The notes beneath the pieces were generated by a model, which saw only the letters and a list, made by a program, of their open reading frames with translations, was not told the origin of the DNA and did not search any database. Shown piece after piece: positions 17,311 to 25,463 of a stretch of 64,000 bases of DNA. The position numbers and the translations under genes were made by a program. This DNA is from Sphingobacterium oryzagri. Its GTDB lineage: Bacteria; Bacteroidota; Bacteroidia; Sphingobacteriales; Sphingobacteriaceae. The stretch is from positions 2,294,001-2,358,000 of the forward strand of contig NZ_CP117880.1 in NCBI RefSeq assembly GCF_028736175.1, given 5' to 3'. Positions within the stretch are counted from its first letter, which is position 1, and every line of letters begins with the position of its first letter.

Positions 17311-18624
17311 ATGAAAATTTTAAAGTTCGGTGGTACATCGGTAGGTAGTGCCCAACGCATCAAAGGATTGCTGGATATCGTAGATCCTGCAGAGCGTCAG
17401 ATCGTTGTGTTATCAGCAGTGTCTGGTACAACAAACGCTTTAGTAGAAATTGGCCAAGCTTTCCTCGCTGGGAAGCGGGAAGAGGCGACTGAGCTAGTCA
17501 AGCAGCATAAGAATAAGTACGAGCACCTCATCAAAGAGCTGTTTACGACAGCAGAAGGATTGGAGAAGGGCAAAAATTTAATTGATTACCATTTTAATTA
17601 TATTGCTTCGTTAGGTAATGAGATATTTACGCCTGTGGAAGACAAGATTACCGTGGCGCAGGGCGAGTTGTTGTCTACCACGTTATTTCATTTTCACCTG
17701 GAAGAAATCGGCGTACCTTCAGTCTTGTTGCCAGCTTTGGACTTTATGAAGATAGACGAAGATAATGAGCCGCTCGTAGAATATATCGGCGATAAGTTGA
17801 AAAATTTATTGACCATATACCCGAATAATACGCTGTTTATCACGCAAGGCTATATTTGTCGCAATTCATTTGGCGAGATTGATAATCTACGCCGTGGAGG
17901 ATCGGATTACACCGCGTCATTAATTGGTGCGGCCATCCAGGCAGATGAAGTGCAGATCTGGACAGATATTGATGGTATGCACAATAATGATCCGCGTGTA
18001 GTCAAAAATACATCGCCCATTGCAAATTTAAGCTTTGATGAGGCGGCGGAACTGGCTTACTTTGGCGCCAAAATTTTGCATCCGCAAAGTGTTTTTCCTG
18101 CACAGAAATATAATGTACCAGTGCGTTTGTTAAACACGATGGACCCACAGGCAGCCGGAACATTAATCAGTAAAGATGGCGGTACAACGGGGCAAATCCG
18201 CGCGATCGCCGCAAAAGATGACATCACCGCCATTCATATTCATTCGTCCAGAATGCTGTTGGCCTACGGTTTCCTGCGTAAGATATTCGAAATCTTTGAG
18301 CGTTATAAAACGCCAATCGATATGATTACGACGTCGGAGGTAGCGGTATCGTTGACGATTGACGATACACGCAACTTAGATGATATTATTAAAGAGGTAG
18401 AAGATTTTGGCCGCGTGCGTATCGACCATAACCAAACGATCGTTTGTGTGGTTGGCGATTTTAGCGCCAACACGCACGGTTATGCAGCGCGGGTGCTGGA
18501 TGCCGTAAAACACCTACCATTACAAATGATTTCTTACGGCGGATCGGACTACAATGTTTCGATGTTGCTCGATACGGAACACAAGACAGAGGCATTACGC
18601 TCATTACATAATAGATTATTTTAA
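17311..18624 (+). CDS. lysC: Aspartate kinase
   Basis: A 437-residue monofunctional aspartate kinase, which phosphorylates aspartate at the head of lysine, threonine and methionine synthesis. The kinase opening MKILKFGGTSVGSAQRI, the LRRGGSDYTASLIGAAIQAD active-site motif and EVQIWTDIDGMHNNDPRVV are conserved. Two C-terminal ACT domains follow from about residue 300 (IHSSRMLLAYGFLRKIFEIF, then GDFSANTHGYAARVLDAV), the usual site of amino-acid feedback. lysA lies 14 bases downstream, pointing to a lysine/diaminopimelate role. The gene symbol lysC is assigned by context. Confidence 0.93.
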   Translation: MKILKFGGTSVGSAQRIKGLLDIVDPAERQIVVLSAVSGTTNALVEIGQAFLAGKREEATELVKQHKNKYEHLIKELFTTAEGLEKGKNLIDYHFNYIASLGNEIFTPVEDKITVAQGELLSTTLFHFHLEEIGVPSVLLPALDFMKIDEDNEPLVEYIGDKLKNLLTIYPNNTLFITQGYICRNSFGEIDNLRRGGSDYTASLIGAAIQADEVQIWTDIDGMHNNDPRVVKNTSPIANLSFDEAAELAYFGAKILHPQSVFPAQKYNVPVRLLNTMDPQAAGTLISKDGGTTGQIRAIAAKDDITAIHIHSSRMLLAYGFLRKIFEIFERYKTPIDMITTSEVAVSLTIDDTRNLDDIIKEVEDFGRVRIDHNQTIVCVVGDFSANTHGYAARVLDAVKHLPLQMISYGGSDYNVSMLLDTEHKTEALRSLHNRLF

Positions 18625-18638
18625 AATTACGTTCAGGC

Positions 18639-19799
18639 ATGTTGTTTACCAAATCTCAACAAGAGAAGATAGGAACTTTAGAAACACCCTTTTATTATTA
18701 TGATTTAGCGCTGCTCGACGACACGTTGAAACAAGCCAAAGCGGCGGCAGATAAGCGCGATTTTCATGTGCACTACGCGCTGAAAGCAAATTTTAATGAC
18801 CGTGTTTTGGAAACTATTCAGCGTCGCGGACTAGGAGCCGACTGTGTAAGCGGCAACGAAGTGCAGAAAGCAATAGATAGCGGTTTTTCGGCAGATAAAA
18901 TCACCTTTGCTGGTGTAGGCAAATCGGATAAAGAGATTCGCACGGCCTTAGCACATGGCATATTTGCATTTAATGTCGAATCTATCCAAGAGATGGAAGT
19001 GATTGATGCGCTCGCTGCAGAGGCTGGCGTGATCGCGAATGTATCGCTGCGTATCAATCCAAATGTCGATGCGCATACACACCACTATATTACCACGGGT
19101 TTAGACGAAAACAAGTTTGGCGTGCCGACTTCCGAATTGGAAAAAGCGGCCGCGGTGATTCGTCAGGCAGCACATGTGGAGTTGATGGGGCTACATTTTC
19201 ATGTCGGGTCGCAAATCACGGATATGAATGTATTTAAAAGTTTATGCGTGAAAGTTAATGAATGGAAAAACTGGTTTGAAGAGCGTGGAACAACCATCAG
19301 GGTGTTAAACGTGGGTGGCGGTTTAGGTGTGGATTATCAACATCCGGATGAAAACCCTATTCCAGACTTTGAAGCTTATTTCGATATTTTCGATAAATTT
19401 CTGGAACGCACGTCGCAGCAAGAAGTTCATTTTGAATTAGGACGCGCGCTGGTAGCGCAGTGCGGATCTTTGCTGAGCAAAGTGCTTTACACCAAAAGCG
19501 GTATTAAAAAGCATTTTCTTGTGCTTGATGCGGGCATGACCGAATTGATGCGCCCGGCACTTTACCAAGCTTACCATAAAATGGAGCGCGTAGGCGACAC
19601 GAGTGAAACCCTGCTAAACTACGATGTAGTCGGGCCGATATGTGAAAGCTCTGATTGCTTTGGCAAAGAAGTACCGCTGCCCGTATCAAAGCGGGGTGAT
19701 CTTTTGGCTATACGCACGGCCGGCGCATATGGCGAAGTAATGGCTTCCCGTTACAATTTGCGTGACGAGATTCGTTACGTGTACAACGATACGTTGTAA
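18639..19799 (+). CDS. lysA: Diaminopimelate decarboxylase
   Basis: A 386-residue fold-III PLP decarboxylase that makes lysine from meso-diaminopimelate. The PLP lysine is Lys49 in HYALKANFN, and the family motifs GLHFHVGSQI, NVGGGLGVDY, ELGRALVAQCG and GPICESSDCFG follow, the last holding the active-site Cys. Its place directly after aspartate kinase supports lysine synthesis over the related carboxynorspermidine decarboxylase. The length is slightly short of the usual 400-420 residues. The ATG start is followed by a well-aligned N terminus. A bidirectional hairpin follows the gene. Confidence 0.93.
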   Translation: MLFTKSQQEKIGTLETPFYYYDLALLDDTLKQAKAAADKRDFHVHYALKANFNDRVLETIQRRGLGADCVSGNEVQKAIDSGFSADKITFAGVGKSDKEIRTALAHGIFAFNVESIQEMEVIDALAAEAGVIANVSLRINPNVDAHTHHYITTGLDENKFGVPTSELEKAAAVIRQAAHVELMGLHFHVGSQITDMNVFKSLCVKVNEWKNWFEERGTTIRVLNVGGGLGVDYQHPDENPIPDFEAYFDIFDKFLERTSQQEVHFELGRALVAQCGSLLSKVLYTKSGIKKHFLVLDAGMTELMRPALYQAYHKMERVGDTSETLLNYDVVGPICESSDCFGKEVPLPVSKRGDLLAIRTAGAYGEVMASRYNLRDEIRYVYNDTL

Positions 19800-19836
19800 T
19801 ACCGGCTAAATATACCCGCTCAATCTGATATTTTGT

Positions 19837-19879
19837 AAGCCTACATAGCGCAACCTGAGGTATAGCGCTATGTAGGCTT
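19837..19879. terminator. Bidirectional hairpin between lysA and the response regulator
   Basis: AAGCCTACATAGCGC (19837-19851) pairs perfectly with GCGCTATGTAGGCTT (19865-19879). The genes on either side converge. T-runs are weak, so termination strength is uncertain. Confidence 0.7.
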
Positions 19880-19884
19880 CTTCT

Positions 19885-20616
19885 TTACAGGCTGGATACC
19901 CGAAAGATGAAACCAGATCCATATACCGTTTCGATAGAAAGTCTTTCAGAATGCTTTAATATCTTGCGGATACGCGAGATGAAGACGTCTAGGCTTCTCC
20001 CCATAAAATAGTCGTTTTCTCCCCAGATCTGAACCAGAATATCTTCGCGACGCAATAATTTACCTTGGTTTTTGTTTAAGAATAGCATCACTTGCATTTC
20101 ACGCAGCGTCAGATCGATGGTTTCCCCATCCGGACAGGTCATTTTATGCGTGTTTTGGTTGATCTGCACATCGCCAATGTGGGTTAGCATTTTGCTGCTA
20201 TCGATGGCTGGTGCATGCGGCCGCTGGAAATCGAGCCGTTTCAAGATGTTTTTGATCCGCAGAACCAGTTCGTCTACGTCAAATGGTTTCGTGATATAAT
20301 CATCGGCCCCAATATTTAAGCCTTGTAAACGATCTTTTTTCTCGCGTCGGGCGGTCAAAAATAGAAAAGGTTGCCCGGCGGCTTGCTCGCTTATTTCTTC
20401 AGCCAGTTGAAAGCCATTGTAATCGGGCAGTTGCACATCAATAAGGATCAGATCAAAATCCGGACGCGCCTTGAAAGCGGCCAATGCGGTGGTCGCACTG
20501 CTTTCCCAAACCACGTCAAAACCCACCATCTCCAGGTATTGCGAAACGACGTTTCCCAAATCACTTTCATCTTCGACATATAACAGTCTACGCTTTTGCT
20601 CCATATACACGCTCAT
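19885..20616 (-). CDS. OmpR-family response regulator (RprY-like)
   Basis: A 243-residue response regulator. The receiver domain has the acidic pair in YVEDE, phosphoacceptor Asp60 in LILIDVQLPDYNG, Thr in FLTARREK and Lys110 in DDYITKPF. The C-terminal OmpR/PhoB winged helix reads LTLREMQVMLFLNKNQGKLL and ends IETVYGSGFIF. It binds promoter DNA as a dimer on direct repeats when phosphorylated. It lies 15 bases after the sensor kinase gene, its evident partner. The arrangement resembles Bacteroides RprXY. Four 11-bp-phased boxes upstream of the kinase are a plausible autoregulatory site. Confidence 0.92.
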   Translation of the reverse strand: MSVYMEQKRRLLYVEDESDLGNVVSQYLEMVGFDVVWESSATTALAAFKARPDFDLILIDVQLPDYNGFQLAEEISEQAAGQPFLFLTARREKKDRLQGLNIGADDYITKPFDVDELVLRIKNILKRLDFQRPHAPAIDSSKMLTHIGDVQINQNTHKMTCPDGETIDLTLREMQVMLFLNKNQGKLLRREDILVQIWGENDYFMGRSLDVFISRIRKILKHSERLSIETVYGSGFIFRVSSL

Positions 20617-20631
20617 ATTGATTACATCCCG

Positions 20632-22026
20632 CTACAGCAACCAAATACTAAATGTGGTGCCGGTTTCCTTATTACTTGATACGGTTAATTTCCAACCGTG
20701 TGCTTCTGCCACTTTTTTCACATAAAAAAGGCCCAAGCCCAGCCCCGGACGATTATTGGACTCTTTACCGCGATAAAATTTTTGAAAAACGCGTTGAAAA
20801 TGTTCTTCATTTAAACCAATCCCGTTGTCGCTAATCTGTATGCCTAAGTTATCAGCCGTTTGCAGCAAACGAACGGTAATGCTTTTTTGCGCATTTTGGT
20901 TGTATTTTATCGCATTATCAAAAATATTGTATATGGCCGTCGTGAACAAAAATTTGTTTACATAAATTTCTTGGTCAGGCGTGTGGAGGTCGTTTATTAA
21001 CTCCATGACGATGTTTTGATCCAGCGCCAATCGGTAATCGTTTACAGACTCGGATAGCAAGGGCAATAGCGCAAATCGTTCTTTTTCTACATTGTATTGA
21101 TTTAGCTCGGTGATATTTAAAGCCTGTTTGATCAATTTTTGCAGACGCGACGACTGCCGGGCAATGATTGCCGTAAATTCCTTGATTTTTTCTTCCAGCG
21201 CAGCTCTGTCTAAATTTTCGATGCTACGATTGGCCACGATAATCGTGGTGATGGGCGTATGAAATTCATGCGTTATGCTGTTCAGAAAATCGGATGTCAT
21301 TTCTGTCATTTTTTTCTGGCGCACCCAATTGCGGTAGGTGAGGTAATAAATACCAATCACCATCGCGATGGCCAACGCGGAAAGCAGCAATGTCGGCGCC
21401 ATTTGGCGTAATATTTTGTAAAAGCGCGAGTTTATATCGTCAGCATGTAGCGAGAAAGCAATTTTGTAGGAGTTTCCTTGCGGGCTGCTCACGGTAAGGC
21501 CAGTAATCAGGTTTTGCTTATTGATGTCTTCAAGATCGCCATCAATCAGGATATGCGGATGTTCTCGATTAATTAACCAATTGCCCGCCAGAACAGGACG
21601 GTAATTTCTGCCGTCAAATGTAATTTCGAAATCCGTAACAATCAAGCTGTAAGTGAGGTTGCTATCAAGGGCATTCTCACGGATGAGTGTGCGAAAGATG
21701 CTGTCCATATTACTTTTAGCGCGTAAAGAGGCGATCAATGTATCACAGAAGCTAGCCGAAACGCGATGGAAAGCGTCAGGGCCCTCTTCACTGGCGGCCA
21801 GGAAAATGGGGTAGTGCGGCTTAATCAGTGAATCAATGATCTCTTGCCCGCCGAGGAAAAGCTTATCGTTTAAAAGTAAATGGCGATAGGCGCTATCGAG
21901 TGTTTTACGTTCAAACACCTGGTATTGATTGTTTCGCAGTTCGAAAGTGTTGTAAATAAGCAGGTATTGTACAACAAACAGTACGGAAAAGCTAATAATG
22001 GATATCGGAATATGTTTTTTATTCAT
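20632..22026 (-). CDS. Membrane sensor histidine kinase (RprX-like)
   Basis: A 464-residue inner-membrane kinase. Transmembrane helices at about 8-26 and 211-231 bracket a periplasmic sensor domain of about 180 residues. The HisKA domain carries phosphoacceptor His253 in NSITHEFHTPITT. The HATPase domain has the N box NIFDNAIKYNQNA, G1 ISDNGIGL and G2 PGLGLGLFYVKKV. It autophosphorylates on a periplasmic cue and passes phosphate to the adjacent regulator. The signal is unknown; the divergent GH92 genes might be under its control, but this is inference. A third gene of the system is not visible. Confidence 0.93.
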   Translation of the reverse strand: MNKKHIPISIISFSVLFVVQYLLIYNTFELRNNQYQVFERKTLDSAYRHLLLNDKLFLGGQEIIDSLIKPHYPIFLAASEEGPDAFHRVSASFCDTLIASLRAKSNMDSIFRTLIRENALDSNLTYSLIVTDFEITFDGRNYRPVLAGNWLINREHPHILIDGDLEDINKQNLITGLTVSSPQGNSYKIAFSLHADDINSRFYKILRQMAPTLLLSALAIAMVIGIYYLTYRNWVRQKKMTEMTSDFLNSITHEFHTPITTIIVANRSIENLDRAALEEKIKEFTAIIARQSSRLQKLIKQALNITELNQYNVEKERFALLPLLSESVNDYRLALDQNIVMELINDLHTPDQEIYVNKFLFTTAIYNIFDNAIKYNQNAQKSITVRLLQTADNLGIQISDNGIGLNEEHFQRVFQKFYRGKESNNRPGLGLGLFYVKKVAEAHGWKLTVSSNKETGTTFSIWLL

Positions 22027-22132
22027 TTTTCATAACAGGCCGCACACGCTTTGTTCGAAGCACCTAAATCTATCACGATAATACGATTAAATTTGAACAA
22101 AACAAGCGACAGGTGGGCTTAACCTATAGCCA

Positions 22133-22172
22133 TTAACAATCTGTTAACAATCTATTAGGAAGTCATTAACAG
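22133..22172. promoter_or_regulatory. Four 11-bp-phased direct repeats (OmpR/PhoB-type box)
   Basis: TTAACAA at 22133 and 22144, TTAGGAA at 22155 and TTAACAG at 22166 start exactly 11 bases apart in the 283-base gap between the kinase gene and the divergent GH92 gene. Seven-base direct repeats with four-base spacers are how OmpR/PhoB-type regulators bind. The adjacent regulator is the natural candidate. The site is 107-146 bases before the kinase start and 138-177 before the GH92 start. Confidence 0.6.
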
Positions 22173-22309
22173 CGAATGGGCATTATTCCTTATTAATTTG
22201 CTTGTCGATAAAAAAAGATCAACCGTTGAAGCCCCAAAATAGTAAGGCTACTATGAATTAAAAATAGCAATAGCAGACTAACACACGATAAATTCTTCAT
22301 TAAACTGAT

Positions 22310-24652
22310 ATGAAAAGTAGTATGACTAGAAATTGGATGTTAGCACTTGTCGGCCTGGGTATGATGCATACCACGGTCAGCATAGCGCAAAGCCAATCTA
22401 ACAAAAAAAACAATGCTGTATCACAAACAACGCTTACGCCGGTAGATTACGTTAATCCGCTGATGGGAACCGATTCTAAGGTTTCGTTATCTAACGGAAA
22501 TACCTATCCTGCTGTAGGACTGCCCTGGGGGATGAACATGTGGACGCCGCAAACCGGTAAAAATGGTGACGGCTGGCAATACACTTACGGTTCTGATAAA
22601 ATCCGTGGAATAAAACAAACCCATCAACCTTCGCCATGGATGAACGATTACGGTCAGTTTTCTTTAATGCCTGTTGCCGGACATGCCGAGTTTGACCAGG
22701 AAAAACGAGCCAGTTGGTTTTCGCATAAGTCAGAAATTGCTAAGCCGTATTACTATGGTGTTTACCTAGCCGATCATGATGTGATGGCTGAAGTAACACC
22801 TACAGAACGCGCTTCGATGTTTCGTTTTACATATGGTGGCGCAGACAGTGCTTTTGTGGTGCTTGACGCATTTGATCGAGGATCAGAAGTGCAGGTTATT
22901 CCTGAGAAAAATATGCTGATTGGCTACTCCAGCAGATATAGCCGCGGCAAATTGCCAAACTTTAAAAACTATTTTATCATTGTTTTCGACAAGCCGATTG
23001 ATACGTATCAGATTTTAGAAGAAGGTAAGCCTGTGTCAGGTAGTAAATCGACAGGCAAACACGCCGGTGCTATTATCGGATTTAAAAAAGCTGCCGGTAA
23101 GCAAATCGTGCAGGCAAAAGTAGCATCCTCTTTTATAAGCGCGGAGCAGGCTGCCTTAAATTTACAAGAACTTCAACAAGATTCTTTCGAGCAGATTAAG
23201 GCAAAAGGTCGCGATAAATGGAATGAAGTGCTTGGGAAAATTGAGATTGAAGGCGCTACGGATGAGCAATACCGCACCTTTTACAGTACTTTGTATCGGA
23301 CCGTCTTTTTCCCAAACAAATTATACGAAATCAATAAAGAAGGCAAAATTGTACACTACAGTCCGTATACAGGCGAAGTATTGCCCGGCTATATGTTTGC
23401 AGGAACAGGCTTTTGGGATACGTTTAGAGCCTTGTATCCGCTGTTGAATCTATTATATCCTTCCATCAACAAAGAAATGCAGGAAGGACTTTTAAATTGC
23501 TACAAGGAGGGCGGCTTTTTGCCCGAGTGGAGCAGTCCTGGCTTTGCCGATATTATGGTTGGAAACAATTCGGCATCCGTCGTTGCCGAAGCTTATCTGA
23601 AAGGTTTGCGTGGTTACGATATCGAAACATTGTACAAAGCCTTGCAGCATGGCGCCAATAATGAAGGGCCGATGACCGCTGTCGGAAGGAAAGGCGTAGC
23701 CTACTACAACGATTTGGGCTATGTTCCGTATGATGTGGGCATCAACGAAAATGCGGCACGTACACTAGAGTACGCCTACGATGATTTTGCCATTTACCGA
23801 TTAGCCAAAGCATTAGGAAAGTCGAAAGAAGAAATTAAACTGTACGCAGATAGGTCACAGAACTACAAGAAGTTATTTGATCCGGAGACCAAGTTGATGC
23901 GCGGCAAAAACAAAGATGGCAAGTTCCAGTCTCCATTCAATCCATTAAAATGGGGCGATGCATTTACCGAAGGAAATAGCTGGCATTATTCCTGGTCAGT
24001 TTTTCATGATGTACAAGGTCTAATTGATCTGATGGGTGGCAAAACGGAATTCGTCACGATGCTGGATTCTGTATTTAACCAGGCACCACTATTTGATGAC
24101 AGTTATTACGGTGGCGTGATTCACGAAATTCGTGAAATGCAAATTGCGAACATGGGGCAGTATGCGCATGGCAATCAGCCTATACAACACATGATTTATC
24201 TGTATAATTATGCGGGCGAACCTTGGAAAGCGCAGTACTGGGCACGTGAGGTATTAAACAGAATGTATAAGCCAACGCCAGACGGTTATTGCGGCGACGA
24301 AGATAATGGACAAACATCGGCCTGGTACGTTTTTTCTTCTCTGGGTTTCTACCCGGTATGCCCGGCGATGGATGAGTATGTGATGGGCGCGCCATTGTTT
24401 AAAAAAGCAACTATTCATTTAGAAAATGGGAAAACCTTCACAATTGAATCCCCAGAAAATTCGGCTGATAACCGTTACATCAAACAGGCTAAATTAAACA
24501 ACAAGGCGTTTGAGCAAAACTGGATCGGTCATCAAACCATACAAAAAGGGGGCACACTAGCGATTGATATGGATAGCAAACCGAATGAGCGTAGAGGAGC
24601 GAACAAAGAAGCAGTTCCCTATTCTTTTACGTTAGATAACAATAAATATTAA
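22310..24652 (+). CDS. GH92 family glycosidase with Gln in place of the general acid
   Basis: A 780-residue exported GH92 enzyme (signal peptide about 1-26). The family opening DYVNPLMGTDSKVSLSNGNT, GFWDTFRALYPLLNLLYP, LEYAYDDFAIYRLA and DEDNGQTSAWYVFSSLGFYP identify a calcium-dependent exo-alpha-mannosidase fold. The family motif HGNEPxHH, whose Glu is the general acid, reads HGNQPIQHM here (Gln623). From memory, this Glu-to-Gln change marks GH92 enzymes that remove mannose-1-phosphate caps, where the leaving group needs no proton. Such a specificity is inferred. The next two genes (a peptidase and a second GH92 with normal Glu) are likely cotranscribed. Confidence 0.9.
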   Translation: MKSSMTRNWMLALVGLGMMHTTVSIAQSQSNKKNNAVSQTTLTPVDYVNPLMGTDSKVSLSNGNTYPAVGLPWGMNMWTPQTGKNGDGWQYTYGSDKIRGIKQTHQPSPWMNDYGQFSLMPVAGHAEFDQEKRASWFSHKSEIAKPYYYGVYLADHDVMAEVTPTERASMFRFTYGGADSAFVVLDAFDRGSEVQVIPEKNMLIGYSSRYSRGKLPNFKNYFIIVFDKPIDTYQILEEGKPVSGSKSTGKHAGAIIGFKKAAGKQIVQAKVASSFISAEQAALNLQELQQDSFEQIKAKGRDKWNEVLGKIEIEGATDEQYRTFYSTLYRTVFFPNKLYEINKEGKIVHYSPYTGEVLPGYMFAGTGFWDTFRALYPLLNLLYPSINKEMQEGLLNCYKEGGFLPEWSSPGFADIMVGNNSASVVAEAYLKGLRGYDIETLYKALQHGANNEGPMTAVGRKGVAYYNDLGYVPYDVGINENAARTLEYAYDDFAIYRLAKALGKSKEEIKLYADRSQNYKKLFDPETKLMRGKNKDGKFQSPFNPLKWGDAFTEGNSWHYSWSVFHDVQGLIDLMGGKTEFVTMLDSVFNQAPLFDDSYYGGVIHEIREMQIANMGQYAHGNQPIQHMIYLYNYAGEPWKAQYWAREVLNRMYKPTPDGYCGDEDNGQTSAWYVFSSLGFYPVCPAMDEYVMGAPLFKKATIHLENGKTFTIESPENSADNRYIKQAKLNNKAFEQNWIGHQTIQKGGTLAIDMDSKPNERRGANKEAVPYSFTLDNNKY

Positions 24653-24673
24653 TTTAAAATCATATAGATAGCA

Positions 24674-25381
24674 ATGAAAAAAATATGGTGTTCTATAGCG
24701 TTGATCGGCGCATTACATGCTGCGAAAGCACAAGATGGATGGAGCCGACTGGACAAAGATATACAAGTCGCTGTTGCCGTTGATACGCTTACAGAAGGAA
24801 AATATAGTTTAGTATTTATCGACAAGGCCGCCGGTTTTGATCAAGCTGTGAAACAACGGTTGATTGACACCTTTTTTGAGACTTATCCACGATTGGCCAA
24901 AAAGTATAATAAACAGGCGACACCAAAAGTAGTTTTCGTCATGGATCCGGATTATGATGGTATCGCGGCAGCCGGCGGTGGCGTGATCCGTTTTAATCCA
25001 GCTTGGTTCAAGAAAAATCCGGGCGATATTGATATCGTTACGCATGAGGGCATGCATTTGGTACAAGCATATCCGGGCGGTGCTGGTCCGGGTTGGATCA
25101 CCGAAGGAATTGCAGATTATGTGCGTTTTGTAGAAGGTGTAGACAATGCGGGCGCAAAATGGACGCTCCCGGAACTGAAGCCAGAGCACCATTATGAAAA
25201 CGCTTATCGTATCACAGCGCGCTTTTTTTTCTGGATTGAAACCAAGGTGAAGAAAGGCACGATGGTGAAACTTGATAAGGCGATGCGCGAAAAGAAATAC
25301 ACGGAAACATTTTGGGAACAGCAAACCGGAAAAACGCTGGATGCGCTATGGGATAGCTATAAAACAAACCCAACTATTTAA
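24674..25381 (+). CDS. Basic secretory protein (BSP)-like metallopeptidase
   Basis: A 235-residue exported protein with a short signal peptide (MKKIWCSIALIGALHAAKAQ). It belongs to the BSP family (PF04450 type), first known from plants. The zinc motif HExxH is present as HEGMH at residues 124-128, followed by GPGWITEGIADYVRF, which provides the third ligand. The enzyme probably hydrolyses protein in the periplasm or outside. Its place between two GH92 genes suggests a combined attack on mannosylated glycoprotein. It lies 21 bases after the first GH92 gene and 82 before the assigned start of the second. Confidence 0.85.
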   Translation: MKKIWCSIALIGALHAAKAQDGWSRLDKDIQVAVAVDTLTEGKYSLVFIDKAAGFDQAVKQRLIDTFFETYPRLAKKYNKQATPKVVFVMDPDYDGIAAAGGGVIRFNPAWFKKNPGDIDIVTHEGMHLVQAYPGGAGPGWITEGIADYVRFVEGVDNAGAKWTLPELKPEHHYENAYRITARFFFWIETKVKKGTMVKLDKAMREKKYTETFWEQQTGKTLDALWDSYKTNPTI

Positions 25382-25463
25382 AAAAATTAATTAAGTTCGT
25401 ATGCGTGGAGACCGAATTGGGAGTATAAACTTTCGATTTGGTCTTCTTTGTAAAAAATGGAAT

